A stretch of DNA of 56,710 bases, from assembly GCA_015066665.1 (NCBI GenBank), contig SVNX01000014.1, positions 1 to 56,710 on the forward strand, read 5' to 3'. This document shows, piece by piece, positions 6,989 to 16,856 of the stretch. Each line of letters starts with the position of its first letter. Position 1 is the first letter of the stretch. Origin of the DNA: Ruminococcus sp. GTDB taxonomy: Bacteria; Bacillota; Clostridia; Oscillospirales; Ruminococcaceae. The position numbers and the translations under genes were made by a program. The notes below the pieces were generated by a model. It saw nothing but the letters and a program-made list of their open reading frames with translations, was not told the origin of the DNA and ran no database searches.

Positions 6989-9967
6989 TTGAAAGGCAGA
7001 AGATTGTCTGTGCGGCTGATGAGTCTGCTTCTTGCGGCACTTCTTTCTTCGCAGGCGGCGATGCTGTCGGCGTATGCTGACGAGGCACCTGTTGTGGATA
7101 CAGCGGTGCTGACCATGGCAGACGATGCATCGGTGCCGCTCTATGTGGAGCAGGAGACTTACAGCGACTATTATGATATGTATGCAGGGGAACACCGCCC
7201 CGATCAGGAGGTGCTTATCCCCGGTACGGATACACTCAGCATGAATTTTGCTGAAGGCGATGCGGTATCGACAGGCAGCTGCGGTGCCGAATATGGCCAG
7301 GAAAACAAGGATGATGTCCTGATCTGGAACGCAGCCGAGGGCAGCGTGTCCTATCAGCTCGATGTGCCGGAGACAGGTGTCTATTGTCTGGAGGCCTCCT
7401 ATCTTCCGATTCCCTCCAACATGGCCAACATTGAGTTCAGCATTCTGATCGACGGCAAGGTTCCCTATGATACGGCTTCCCGTGCGACCCTGAATAAGGT
7501 TTACGAAAACGAAGGTGAAATCGAAGTTGATTCCCGCGGCAATCAGGTGCGTCCGGCGCAGAAGCAGGTGGGCATGTGGATGAAGACCCCGCTGCGTGAT
7601 GTGGATGGTCTGTTCAATGAACCGCTGTTCTTCTATCTCGAAGAAGGCAGCCATGAGCTGACTCTTGATATTAAGAAGGGGTATTTTGCACTTGAATCCC
7701 TCAGATTCTTTAACCCGGATTCTCTCCCGAGCTATGCGGATTACAAAAACAGCGTATCCGCAGGGACAAGCGTCGAGGCAACGCCCTCCACACTGATCCG
7801 TATTGAGGGTGAGGCGGCTGCTTATAAGAGCGATTCCACACTCTATCCGACAACGGATAATTCCAGCTATCTGGCATCGCCTTCCAATCCCGCCAAGACG
7901 GTGTATAACACCATCGGTTCCGGCAACTGGACCAAAGCAATGCAGACCATCACCTGGACGATTCCCGCTTCGGAGCTGACAAGTGACGGCTGGTATAAGA
8001 TCGGTATGAAGGCACGTCAGGCCACCATGCGAGGCCTCTATTCCAACCGCCGCATTTATGTGGATGGCGAAGTACTCTGCAATGAGATGGATCAGGTCAA
8101 GTTCTACTATGATACGGACTGGCAGCTGGTTTCTCCGACCGATGCAAACGGCGAGGAACTGTACATCTATCTTGAGGGCGGTCAGGATCATACCATTACC
8201 ATGGAAGTCATGCCCGGTGAGATCGGCGAATCCATGCGTGTGCTGGATGCGGCTGTGCTCGACATCAATACATATTACAGAAAGATCCTGATGATCACCG
8301 GCCCTTCTCCCGACAAGTATACCGATTACTATGTGCATGAGAAGATTCCGGAGCTGCTCGATGAGTTCAAGCGTCTCTCCGCAGATCTCAAGCAGATCAA
8401 GAACGACATTGAGACCATGGCAGGCTCCGAGGGTTCGGAAGCCGCTTCCCTCGAAAGAATGTATCTCGTTCTGGACAACTGTGTCAAGGAACCGCTGAAG
8501 ATTCCGGATTACCAGTCCCAGATCAAGGACAATATCACAGCCCTGTCCGCATGGATGTATGACTACCGCGGACAGCCCCTGGAGCTGGACTACATTGAGA
8601 TCGCATCGGCAGACCGTGAATTCAGCTCCGTGAAGGAGAATGCCTTCAAGAGCTTCGGCTTCGGCTGCAAGCGTTTCTTCAGCTCCTTCTTTGAGGACTA
8701 CACCAACCTTTCCGATGAGACGGATGAGGAAGCCATCAACGTATGGGTTTCCCTCGGCCGTGATCAGGCACTGGTGGTCAAGTCCCTCGTGGATTCCGAA
8801 TTCTCCCCGAATCACGATGCCAACGTGTCCGTCAACCTTGTCGTGGGCGGCGTTGTGGAAGCAACACTTGCCGGCAAGGGCCCCGATGTGGCACTTTTCC
8901 TCGGCGGTGAATTCCCCGTTAACCTCGCTGCAAGAGGCCTGCTTGTGGATATGAAGCAATATCCCGATTATGATGAAGTGGCCTCCCGCTTCCAGCAGTA
9001 TGCAACCGTGCCCTATCAGTATGACGGCGGTACCTATGGCATGCCCCTGACACAGAGCTGGGCAATGATGTTCTACCGTAAGGACATCCTCACAGAGCTG
9101 GGCTTTGATGCACCGCCTGAGACATGGGACGATGTGATCGACATGCTGCCGGCACTCCAGAGAAACTATATGTACATGGGTCTGGTGCTGCCCGTTGTAT
9201 CCGGTACCAATGCCACCATCTCCGCGGCAACGGAATCCGGCCACACCTTTGCAACCTTCATGCTCCAGCGCGGCATGAACTACTACAATCCTGCACAGAC
9301 CGTGACGAACTTCGACAGCATCGAGGCCGTACAGGCATTCGAGCAGTGGACGGATCTGTACACCAAGTATGGCTTTGAACAGAGCTATGACGGCTTCAGC
9401 CGATTCAGAACCGGTGAGTATCCGCTTGTGATCTCCGACTATTCGTTCTTCAATCAGCTGACCGTGGCTTCTCCGGAAATCAAGGGCCTTTGGGGCTTCA
9501 CCCAGATCCCCGGCACAGTCCGTGAGGACGGCACAATTTCCCATGCGGTCAACTCCACCTCCTCCGGTGCGGTCATCTTTGACAAGTGCAAGGATAAGGA
9601 AGGTGCATGGGATTTCATCAAGTGGTTCACATCCACCGAAACACAGGTGGCATACGGTACCCAGATCGAAGGCCTTCTCGGTCAGCTGGGACGCTACACC
9701 ACAGCCAATACTGAGGCACTGCAGCAGCTCGCCTGGTCCAAGTCCGAACAGGCAACGCTTCTGGAAGCACAGAGTGAACTGGAAGAAATTCCGATTATCC
9801 CCGCTTCCTATGCCGTGACCCGCAACATCATGAACGCATTCCGTGAAACGGTCAACAATTCTGAGAATCCCCGTGATACACTGCTCTGGTATAACCGTGA
9901 CATCAACACCGAAATCACCAGAAAGCGTGAGAATCTGGGACTTCCCACTGACGAAGAATCCAAGTAA
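6989..9967 (+). CDS. Very large extracellular solute-binding protein with N-terminal jelly-roll-like modules
   Basis: I start it at TTG 6989, behind GGCGGAG; the frame is open further upstream but without a ribosome-binding site. The 992-residue protein has a Sec signal ending near AYA-DEA and no lipobox cysteine. Residues about 115-240 and 270-425 look like two carbohydrate-binding jelly-roll modules (inferred from beta-rich, aromatic, Gly-rich repeats such as EAAAYKS and IYLEGG). A helical linker follows (about 430-545). Residues about 580-940 are a family-1 (MalE-type) binding domain with NVWVSLGR, GPDVALFLGGE, GMPLTQSW and MMFYRKDIL. Usual binding proteins of this family are about 450 residues. 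It leads an operon with two permease pairs, so it probably captures a polysaccharide fragment or glycan; the ligand is unknown. Confidence 0.85.
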   Translation: MKGRRLSVRLMSLLLAALLSSQAAMLSAYADEAPVVDTAVLTMADDASVPLYVEQETYSDYYDMYAGEHRPDQEVLIPGTDTLSMNFAEGDAVSTGSCGAEYGQENKDDVLIWNAAEGSVSYQLDVPETGVYCLEASYLPIPSNMANIEFSILIDGKVPYDTASRATLNKVYENEGEIEVDSRGNQVRPAQKQVGMWMKTPLRDVDGLFNEPLFFYLEEGSHELTLDIKKGYFALESLRFFNPDSLPSYADYKNSVSAGTSVEATPSTLIRIEGEAAAYKSDSTLYPTTDNSSYLASPSNPAKTVYNTIGSGNWTKAMQTITWTIPASELTSDGWYKIGMKARQATMRGLYSNRRIYVDGEVLCNEMDQVKFYYDTDWQLVSPTDANGEELYIYLEGGQDHTITMEVMPGEIGESMRVLDAAVLDINTYYRKILMITGPSPDKYTDYYVHEKIPELLDEFKRLSADLKQIKNDIETMAGSEGSEAASLERMYLVLDNCVKEPLKIPDYQSQIKDNITALSAWMYDYRGQPLELDYIEIASADREFSSVKENAFKSFGFGCKRFFSSFFEDYTNLSDETDEEAINVWVSLGRDQALVVKSLVDSEFSPNHDANVSVNLVVGGVVEATLAGKGPDVALFLGGEFPVNLAARGLLVDMKQYPDYDEVASRFQQYATVPYQYDGGTYGMPLTQSWAMMFYRKDILTELGFDAPPETWDDVIDMLPALQRNYMYMGLVLPVVSGTNATISAATESGHTFATFMLQRGMNYYNPAQTVTNFDSIEAVQAFEQWTDLYTKYGFEQSYDGFSRFRTGEYPLVISDYSFFNQLTVASPEIKGLWGFTQIPGTVREDGTISHAVNSTSSGAVIFDKCKDKEGAWDFIKWFTSTETQVAYGTQIEGLLGQLGRYTTANTEALQQLAWSKSEQATLLEAQSELEEIPIIPASYAVTRNIMNAFRETVNNSENPRDTLLWYNRDINTEITRKRENLGLPTDEESK

Positions 9968-10007
9968 CGGCCGAGCGCCGATCAATTAAAATAAGGAGGG
10001 GTTTCAT

Positions 10008-10940
10008 TTGGATCCTGCTGAAATCGGCAAGCGCAGCAAGCAAGAAAACAGACGTCTGATCTGGCTGCAAATGAAACAGAATAAGGAATGCTACTTCATG
10101 ATGCTCCCGTTCATGCTGGTATTCCTGGTATTTACCATCATCCCCGTTGTGATGTCCCTGCCCATGGGCTTTACGGACTTTGACATGGTACAGCTTCCGA
10201 AGTTCGTCGGACTGTCCAATTTCACTACGCTGTTCCTGAATGACAGCATCTTCATTCAGTCCATCCGCGTGACGCTGGTATTCGCCATCTTCACCGGCCC
10301 CCTCAGCTATGTGCTCTGCTTCCTGCTGGCTTGGCTGATCAACGAACTGCATCCCAAGCTCAAGACCATCTTCACCCTGATCTTTTATGCGCCGTCCATG
10401 GCCAATGTCTATACTGTATGGCAGCTGATCTTCAGCGGTGACAACTATGGTTATCTCAACTCCGTCCTGCTGAATCTGGGCATCATCAATGCCCCCATTC
10501 AGTGGCTGACCGACAGCTCCTATGTTCTGGGCGTGACCATCGTTGTACAGCTCTGGCTGTCCCTCGGTGCAGGCTTCCTGTCCCTCCGTGCGGGCTTCCA
10601 GAACATCGACCGCTCCCAGTACGAGGCCGGTGCCATTGAGGGCATCAAGAACCGCTGGCAGGAACTGATCTACATTACCATTCCTTCCATGGGACCGCAG
10701 CTGATGTTTGCGGCAGTAATGCAGATCGTCAGCTCCTTCACAGCCGGTACCGTGGCACAGAGCCTGGTCGGCTTCCCCAGCACGGATTACAAGGCGCATA
10801 CCGTCATGACCCATGCCTATGACTACGGCTGGGTGCGTTATGAGATGGGTTATGCATCAGCCATCTGTCTGATTCTGTTCGTTGCCATGTTCATCGTGGA
10901 GAAACTCATCAGCAAAGTGCTGAGCAAATATATGGACTAA
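10008..10940 (+). CDS. ABC sugar-type permease, MalF/LplB-like (pair 1)
   Basis: The 310-residue protein has six predicted membrane segments and the cytoplasmic EAA loop (YEAGAIEGIKNRWQELIYIT, around residues 205-225) that docks with the ATPase. The start is TTG 10008, seven bases after AAGGAGGGG. It follows the binding-protein gene by 40 bp and precedes the second permease by 12 bp, so the two should form a heterodimeric channel. No ATP-binding subunit is encoded nearby. As with many clostridial and Bacillus carbohydrate importers, a shared MsmX-type ATPase elsewhere in the genome is likely (inference). Confidence 0.9.
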   Translation: MDPAEIGKRSKQENRRLIWLQMKQNKECYFMMLPFMLVFLVFTIIPVVMSLPMGFTDFDMVQLPKFVGLSNFTTLFLNDSIFIQSIRVTLVFAIFTGPLSYVLCFLLAWLINELHPKLKTIFTLIFYAPSMANVYTVWQLIFSGDNYGYLNSVLLNLGIINAPIQWLTDSSYVLGVTIVVQLWLSLGAGFLSLRAGFQNIDRSQYEAGAIEGIKNRWQELIYITIPSMGPQLMFAAVMQIVSSFTAGTVAQSLVGFPSTDYKAHTVMTHAYDYGWVRYEMGYASAICLILFVAMFIVEKLISKVLSKYMD

Positions 10941-10952
10941 GGAGGTGCAGGA

Positions 10953-11858
10953 ATGTCGAAAACCAAAACAAAAAAGAAGATTGCCGCTACAAACCCCGAT
11001 AAACTGAAGGCCTCCAATAAGCAGGCCGGCAAGAAGATCGGCGGTACGGTTGCCATCTTTGCCTTTCTGACGATCCTGGGCCTGTTTATGGCGCTGCCGA
11101 TTTACCTCGCATGCGTAATGTCCATCAAGCCCGTGCATGAGCTGTTCGTCTTCCCCCCGAAGCTCTATGTCATCGATCCCACACTCGATAACTTCCGGGA
11201 TATGTTCGCCACCCTTTCCGATATGTGGGTGCCCTTCTCCCGCTATGTATTCAACAGCGTATTCGTGACCGTCTGCGTAACCGTGGCACAGTGCGTGTTT
11301 GCCTCCATGGCAGCCTTTGTTCTGGCAAAGGGACGCTTCCCGGGCAACAAGCTGCTGAATAATATCATCGTGATCTCCCTGCTGTACCAGAGCAATGTTA
11401 TCTATATCATGCAGTACATCGTTATGGCACAGCTTGGTATGATCAATACCTACTGGGCACTGATCCTGCCCTCCGTTGCATCCCCCATGTGTCTCTTCCT
11501 GATGCGTCAGTCCATGAGCACCGTGCCCGATGCGATGATCGAGGCAGCCAAGGTGGATGGTGCCAACATCTTCACCATCTGCTGGCGGATCGTAATGCCC
11601 AACCAGAAGCCCGCACTGATGACAATGATCATCTTTGCCTTCCAGGCAGCCTGGAACATCCAGGGCGGTACACTGGTGTACAAGGAATCCCTGAAGACCC
11701 TGCCCACTGTGGTACAGCAGGCAGCCAGCTCCGGTCTTGCAAGAGCCGGCGTTGCGATGGCAGCAGCCGTGTTCATGCTGATTCCGCCGATCGTTGTATT
11801 CATGTTTGCACAGAAGAACGTCATCGAGACCATGGCGCATTCCGGTATCAAGGATTAA
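10953..11858 (+). CDS. ABC sugar-type permease, MalG/YtcP-like (pair 1)
   Basis: The 301-residue protein has a basic, lysine-rich cytoplasmic N terminus (residues 1-30), six membrane segments and an EAA loop reading IEAAKVDGANIFTICWRIVMP. It is typical of the second permease (MalG/LplC side) in CUT1-type importers. ATG 10953 follows AAGGAGGTG. It is the partner of the permease at 10008. Confidence 0.9.
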   Translation: MSKTKTKKKIAATNPDKLKASNKQAGKKIGGTVAIFAFLTILGLFMALPIYLACVMSIKPVHELFVFPPKLYVIDPTLDNFRDMFATLSDMWVPFSRYVFNSVFVTVCVTVAQCVFASMAAFVLAKGRFPGNKLLNNIIVISLLYQSNVIYIMQYIVMAQLGMINTYWALILPSVASPMCLFLMRQSMSTVPDAMIEAAKVDGANIFTICWRIVMPNQKPALMTMIIFAFQAAWNIQGGTLVYKESLKTLPTVVQQAASSGLARAGVAMAAAVFMLIPPIVVFMFAQKNVIETMAHSGIKD

Positions 11859-11873
11859 GAAAGGGTGGTAATT

Positions 11874-13379
11874 GTGCAGCAAAAATGGAAAAAACTTGTT
11901 GTAGCGTCCCTTGCCGGAATGATGACCGCCGTGTTCAGCATGAACCTTGCGGTATCCGCCGATGAGCATTATGACGTGTACAATTATGACCGCTGGAGCG
12001 AGGCCATTCCCTCGCAGGCCGGTTATCTGGCTGAACGTTCCGTATCCGGTGAGGATCTTGGTATCGGTGATTTTGCCGAGCCAAGTGACATCTTCCGAGA
12101 TGCACACGATCAGCTGCTGATCGTCGATACCAAGAACAACCGTATCGTCATTACCGACAGCAAGCTTGAAACAGTTGTAGGCGTACTCGATGAGTTCACC
12201 TATGAGGACGGTTCGACCACAACCCTCAAGGAACCCGAGGGTATCTATGTTTCACCTGAGACCGACACCATCTACATTGCCGACTACAATAATTCCCGTG
12301 TCCTGGTCTGCGACTATGAAGGCAATGTCTCTCTTGAGATCACAAAGCCCCAGTCCGAGCTGTTTGCACAGGAGCTGACCTTCCTGCCGCAGCGTGTAAT
12401 TGCAGACAAGGCCGGCAACATCTATGTGGTGCTCGGCAATATTACCACCGGTGCCGCTATGTTCACAAGTGACGGTGAATTCCAGGGCTACTACGGTGCC
12501 AATACCGTTGAGCAGACATCCACTGTAATTGCCAACTATTTCTGGAAGATGATTTCCACGGATGAGATGCGTTCGAAGGCATCCCGTACCGTACCTTCCG
12601 GTATCACAAGCTTCGATCTGGACGATGAGGGCTTCATCTACACCTGTACCCAGTCCACATCCCAGAAGACCGATACCATCAAGAAGCTGAACCCCGCCGG
12701 CAAGAACCTGTTTACAGGTCTCGAGACCACATGGGGCGATATTGAGTCGGTGTATGACACCAACACCAACAAGAACTACCAGTCCATGATCTGCGATATC
12801 GAAATTGCAGATGACGGCAACATCAACTGTCTGGATCTGACCTCCGGCCGTATCTTCCAGTATGATAAGGAAGGCAACCTGCTGTTTGTATTCGGCAGCT
12901 CTTCCGACCAGCTGGGCGGCTTTACCGAGGTGGCAGCCATCGAATCCATTGGCGATGAGATCATGGTTGTGGATACCCGCAAGAATACCATCACCGTATT
13001 CGTGGAAACGGATTTCGGCGATATCGTTCACAGAGCCACCAATCTCTATAATGATGGCTATTATGAGGAAGCACTGGAGCCCTGGTATGAAGTGCTGCAG
13101 TATGACGGCAACTACCGCCGTGCCTTCCTTGGTATTTCCGCAGCACTGCTGATTGAGGGCGATTATGAAGGCTCCATGAAGTATGCAAAGCTTGCGGATT
13201 CGCCCTATCGCTACAACAGAGCCTTTGAGGGCTGGCGTACCGAGTTCCTCAGTGACAATCTCAACACGATCGTGATCATTGTTGTGGTGGTCGTTCTGGT
13301 TGTGGGCGTGCTGGTGTTCCTTTGGAAACGACACAAGAAAAATGTGGCTTATGCTGCAACAGTAGGAAAGGAGGAATAG
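11874..13379 (+). CDS. Extracellular NHL-repeat protein with C-terminal membrane anchor
   Basis: The start is GTG 11874, behind AAAGGGTGG; GTG 11865 is too close to that site. The 501-residue protein begins with a Sec signal (cleavage near VSA-DEH). It then carries a beta-propeller region of NHL-type repeats (residues about 55-380; recurring patterns such as [26 protein letters not shown] and [14 protein letters not shown]), a TPR-like helical stretch (about 390-460, [13 protein letters not shown]) and one Val-rich transmembrane helix with a basic cytoplasmic tail (KRHKK). It is displayed outside the cell next to the permeases. A role as scaffold, or in receiving glycan for the importer, is conceivable but unproven. 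Confidence 0.85.
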   Translation: MQQKWKKLVVASLAGMMTAVFSMNLAVSADEHYDVYNYDRWSEAIPSQAGYLAERSVSGEDLGIGDFAEPSDIFRDAHDQLLIVDTKNNRIVITDSKLETVVGVLDEFTYEDGSTTTLKEPEGIYVSPETDTIYIADYNNSRVLVCDYEGNVSLEITKPQSELFAQELTFLPQRVIADKAGNIYVVLGNITTGAAMFTSDGEFQGYYGANTVEQTSTVIANYFWKMISTDEMRSKASRTVPSGITSFDLDDEGFIYTCTQSTSQKTDTIKKLNPAGKNLFTGLETTWGDIESVYDTNTNKNYQSMICDIEIADDGNINCLDLTSGRIFQYDKEGNLLFVFGSSSDQLGGFTEVAAIESIGDEIMVVDTRKNTITVFVETDFGDIVHRATNLYNDGYYEEALEPWYEVLQYDGNYRRAFLGISAALLIEGDYEGSMKYAKLADSPYRYNRAFEGWRTEFLSDNLNTIVIIVVVVVLVVGVLVFLWKRHKKNVAYAATVGKEE

Positions 13380-13383
13380 CATT

Positions 13384-14013
13384 ATGATGGATCTGACTGA
13401 CCGTCAATGGGTCAAGCATGCGATTACGCATCCCTTTGAAGGCTTTGAGGATATGCGGTGGAAAAAAGCAGGATCGATCAAATACTCCATCATCATCATT
13501 CTGCTCTGGTTCGTCGCCTCCATTTTCTATAACAGACTCTACGGCTTCCAGTTCTATGTGGAAGCGGATAAGATGTTCAACATCATCCCCTACATCGTCC
13601 AGACTATTGTGCTGTTCCTGACATGGGTTGTCGGCAACTGGGCTGTATGTACGCTGCTCGATGGTGAGGGTACCATGCGCAACATCTTCATTTATAGTGC
13701 CTATGCCCTGATCCCTTATGTGGCCAGCATCTATATTGAGGTGTTCCTGTCCCATATTCTGATCCGTGATGAGTATATTTTCATCGAAGCCATTTCCTAT
13801 CTGGGACTCGGCTGGAGCGTGGTGCTGGTGTTCTCCGCCATCAAGTCGGTGCATCAGTACACATTCACCAAGACGATTTTTGCGATTCTTCTGACGATTG
13901 CGGCAATGCTGATCATACTGTTCCTTCTGGTACTGCTGCTTTCTCTGTTCCAGCAGGTGTATGTATTTGCATACTCCATCTATACAGAGCTGGCATATCG
14001 ACTGAAGGTATAA
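13384..14013 (+). CDS. YIP1-family integral membrane protein
   Basis: The 209-residue protein has a short cytoplasmic N terminus starting near [21 protein letters not shown], then five predicted membrane helices. The layout, with the pattern [10 protein letters not shown] before the first helix, resembles Yip1-domain proteins of Firmicutes. The function of bacterial YIP1 proteins is not established. ATG 13384 follows AAAGGAGG and lies four bases after the NHL gene, so the two are probably translationally coupled. Confidence 0.8.
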   Translation: MMDLTDRQWVKHAITHPFEGFEDMRWKKAGSIKYSIIIILLWFVASIFYNRLYGFQFYVEADKMFNIIPYIVQTIVLFLTWVVGNWAVCTLLDGEGTMRNIFIYSAYALIPYVASIYIEVFLSHILIRDEYIFIEAISYLGLGWSVVLVFSAIKSVHQYTFTKTIFAILLTIAAMLIILFLLVLLLSLFQQVYVFAYSIYTELAYRLKV

Positions 14014-14029
14014 AGGAGGCAGTGAACGA

Positions 14030-16849
14030 ATGCAGATTGTAAAAATGAAACGTGTGCTGGCGTGTCTGCTGGCAGCAGTCCTGGCACTGCCTGTGACGGC
14101 ACTGCCCGTCAGCTCGGACAACGAGCAGGAGACAGTCGCAGATGCCGCAGAAGGCGAGACCACTGAAGAGGGAGACGCCGCTGAAGAAACCATCGAAATC
14201 GAGGAAGAACAGGAAGAGGTCGACATTGATGCCGACACCGTTCAGAAGTATATGACTTCCGTTGGTGCCAAGGATGGCTACGCCGTTTATCTTCGCAGCA
14301 AGGAGTATAAGGATGAGGTTGAGGCAGAATTCCTCGCCAAGGTTGGCAGTACCTATGCGGATGAAGATGAGGCCGAGGATGCGGCTGATGAGATCATCGA
14401 TCTTCTGAAGAAGGCTGAGATGGCCATCATCGAGGAAGCCTCCGGAAAGGTTGCCGCAGTTGCCGAGGAGCTGACCGATACTAAGGAAAGCGTCATCTAC
14501 CTCAGCGATGCCGGACGTTATCTGATTCATCTGAATGCAGATCAGACTTCCGTGCAGCAGATCCGCTTCCGTGTGTCCACTCTGGACAGTGAATTCCTGT
14601 TCCTGACCAAGGATAAGAAGACTCTGGAGCTGTACTCCCAGGATTATGAAGAGGTCTATGTGACCATGACGCTGGATGAAACAACATCCGAACACTGCAT
14701 CTACCGCAGCAGCGATCAGCTCTGGTGGGCGATGCTCAGCCCCAAGCAGGATCAGGCGTGGGCCTGCGTCCGCAAGGCCGCTGAAAACGACAATTTCACC
14801 ATGTATGTGGATGAATACACCGCCGTTATTGCACTGGAGAACAAGGCGAACGGCTATATCTGGTGGTCTTCTCCCCTGAATGCCAACCGTGATACCCGTG
14901 CAACCGCTACGCTCGTCAATGAGCTGCAGTCCTCCGTTGTGCTTTCCTACGGCGACACTGCTTCCCGCAGCGTGACCAATCAGCGTTCCCGCAATGCTGC
15001 CGAAATCAAGGTGAAGGACATCTCCGATGGTGTGGAAATCACCTACAAGTTCGATAAGAGCAGCATCAGCGTGCCCGTGCGTTACACGCTCGAGGATACT
15101 TATCTCGATGTAAGCCTTGACTGCTCGGCCATCAAGGAAGGCAAGTTCGAGGAAGGCAAGATTGCCACAAAGATCACAATGCTCGGTGCTTTTGGCGCCG
15201 GTGCATCCGATGAGGAAGGCTACTTCGTTCTTCCTGACGGCTGCGGCACACTTGTGAACTTCAATAATGGCAAGGAAACCACCAAGGCCTATTCCCAGCC
15301 CGTTTACGGCAGGGACATCACCGTGGTGCCGACTACGAAGCCCGCTGTGACCGAAAAGGTGCTCATGCCCGTTTATGGCATCGTCAAGGACGGCAACGCC
15401 ATGGCTGTGGTAATTGCAGAGGGTGACGGCAATGCCGATCTCAATGCAAGCGTCAGCGGCCAGTCCCTGAGCAGCTATAACATCGCAAACTTTTCTTTCC
15501 GCCTGCGCGGTAATGATAATGTTGCCATGCCCGGTGATGCCGGTACCCTGACGCTGTTCGAGGACGGCCCCATCAAAACCGAAAAGATCAGCATGCGTTA
15601 TTATCCCATCGCCAAGGAAGACGCTGATTATGTCGATGTGGCCGAGGCTTACCGCAGCTATCTCCTCGAGGACGGCGGCGTGAAGGCCAAGGCACCGGCC
15701 GACACTACAGAAATGTACCTTGATCTGTACGGCGGCACCATGAAGGCCCGCTCCGTGCTCGGTATTCCGGTAACAATGAAAACCTCCATGACGACCTTTG
15801 ACGAGGCAAAGGAAATTGTCGGCAACCTGAGTGACAGAGGCGTGGATGACATGGTTGTTGTCTACAACAACTGGACAAATGAAGGCATCTCCGGCAAGGT
15901 CGACAACAAGGCCAAGCCCTCGGGTACACTCGGCGGCAACGGCGACTTCAAGAAGCTCAAAAAGTTCCTGGAGGAGAAGAATTTCGATTTTTATCCCTCC
16001 GTCAACAACACGACATTCAAGTCCGGTAACGGCTACTTCACCTTTACCGACACCACCATCCGCATTACCGGTTCCTACTCCAGACAGATGACCTATAATC
16101 TGTCCTATGGTGTGCAGGATACTTCCATGGACACCCTCTCCCTGCTGTCGCCCGGAACCTTCACCAAGGTCTATGACAAGCTGGCATCCCGCTACAGCAA
16201 GAAGGGCATTCAGGGCGTGTCCCTGGGTGATATGACTTCTACACTCTATGGTGATTACGGCAAGCAGAATATGTCCCGTGACAACACCAAGGAAGTGCTG
16301 CAGGAATCCTATCAGTCCATTAACGATTCCGGTCTGTCTATTCTGGCCGATACCTGTGCAGCCTATGCGTTCCCCTATGTGGATCGTATCTCCGATGTGC
16401 CCCTGCAGTCGAGCGGCTTTGATGTATTCGATGAGGATATTCCGTTCTATCAGATCGTCATGCACGGTGTGATTCCGTATTCCGGTACGGCGATCAATGC
16501 CAGTGCCGACAGCACGGAGACTCTGCTGGATACCATCGCCACCGGCTGTAATCCCGCCTATGACATGATCTATGCCGAGGCAAGTGACCTGAAGGATACC
16601 GACCTTGATACGCTGTTCTACTCGCATTATGCCTTCTGGCAGGATGCCGCAGCAGAGAAATATCAGCTCGTGTCCGAGATTCTCTCCGGCGTGAGCGATC
16701 AGACCATCACAGATTACTCCCGCACTGGTGATACAGCTGTGACGGTTTATGCCGACGGTACAGAAATCCAGGTGGATTATGCAGCAGAAACCATTACCGT
16801 GAACGGCACGGTATACAGCCTTGATCAGGCGGAAAAGGAAGGGGAGTGA
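14030..16849 (+). CDS. Secreted DUF5696-type protein, possible glycosidase-like barrel
   Basis: The 939-residue protein has a signal peptide (residues 1-26), then a strongly acidic low-complexity stretch (about 27-75), a beta-rich middle part, and a C-terminal half (about 565-880) with alternating strands and helices. That half includes MKTSMTTFDEAKEIV, DDMVVVYNNWTNEG and FDFYPSVNNT, resembling a TIM-barrel glycoside hydrolase. I assign it to DUF5696 from its size, order of regions and neighbours; the catalytic role is inference. There is no lipobox and no C-terminal anchor, so it is either free or held by partners. ATG 14030 follows AAAGGAGG. It lies between the two permease pairs and may process or present the imported glycan. 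Confidence 0.75.
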   Translation: MQIVKMKRVLACLLAAVLALPVTALPVSSDNEQETVADAAEGETTEEGDAAEETIEIEEEQEEVDIDADTVQKYMTSVGAKDGYAVYLRSKEYKDEVEAEFLAKVGSTYADEDEAEDAADEIIDLLKKAEMAIIEEASGKVAAVAEELTDTKESVIYLSDAGRYLIHLNADQTSVQQIRFRVSTLDSEFLFLTKDKKTLELYSQDYEEVYVTMTLDETTSEHCIYRSSDQLWWAMLSPKQDQAWACVRKAAENDNFTMYVDEYTAVIALENKANGYIWWSSPLNANRDTRATATLVNELQSSVVLSYGDTASRSVTNQRSRNAAEIKVKDISDGVEITYKFDKSSISVPVRYTLEDTYLDVSLDCSAIKEGKFEEGKIATKITMLGAFGAGASDEEGYFVLPDGCGTLVNFNNGKETTKAYSQPVYGRDITVVPTTKPAVTEKVLMPVYGIVKDGNAMAVVIAEGDGNADLNASVSGQSLSSYNIANFSFRLRGNDNVAMPGDAGTLTLFEDGPIKTEKISMRYYPIAKEDADYVDVAEAYRSYLLEDGGVKAKAPADTTEMYLDLYGGTMKARSVLGIPVTMKTSMTTFDEAKEIVGNLSDRGVDDMVVVYNNWTNEGISGKVDNKAKPSGTLGGNGDFKKLKKFLEEKNFDFYPSVNNTTFKSGNGYFTFTDTTIRITGSYSRQMTYNLSYGVQDTSMDTLSLLSPGTFTKVYDKLASRYSKKGIQGVSLGDMTSTLYGDYGKQNMSRDNTKEVLQESYQSINDSGLSILADTCAAYAFPYVDRISDVPLQSSGFDVFDEDIPFYQIVMHGVIPYSGTAINASADSTETLLDTIATGCNPAYDMIYAEASDLKDTDLDTLFYSHYAFWQDAAAEKYQLVSEILSGVSDQTITDYSRTGDTAVTVYADGTEIQVDYAAETITVNGTVYSLDQAEKEGE

Positions 16850-16856
16850 GCATAGC

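Noticed and set aside
6944-9985. A 1013-codon open frame on the minus strand opposite the solute-binding protein gene
   Set aside because: It has no ribosome-binding site or recognisable domain and reflects codon bias of the real plus-strand gene. Similar long antisense frames opposite the DUF5696 gene (13913-16858) and alaS (45816-48647) were rejected for the same reason.
14030-14120. Lipobox in the DUF5696 protein (VLAC near residue 10)
   Set aside because: The cysteine lies at the start of the hydrophobic core, too close to the N terminus for a lipoprotein signal; a signal-peptidase I site further on fits better.
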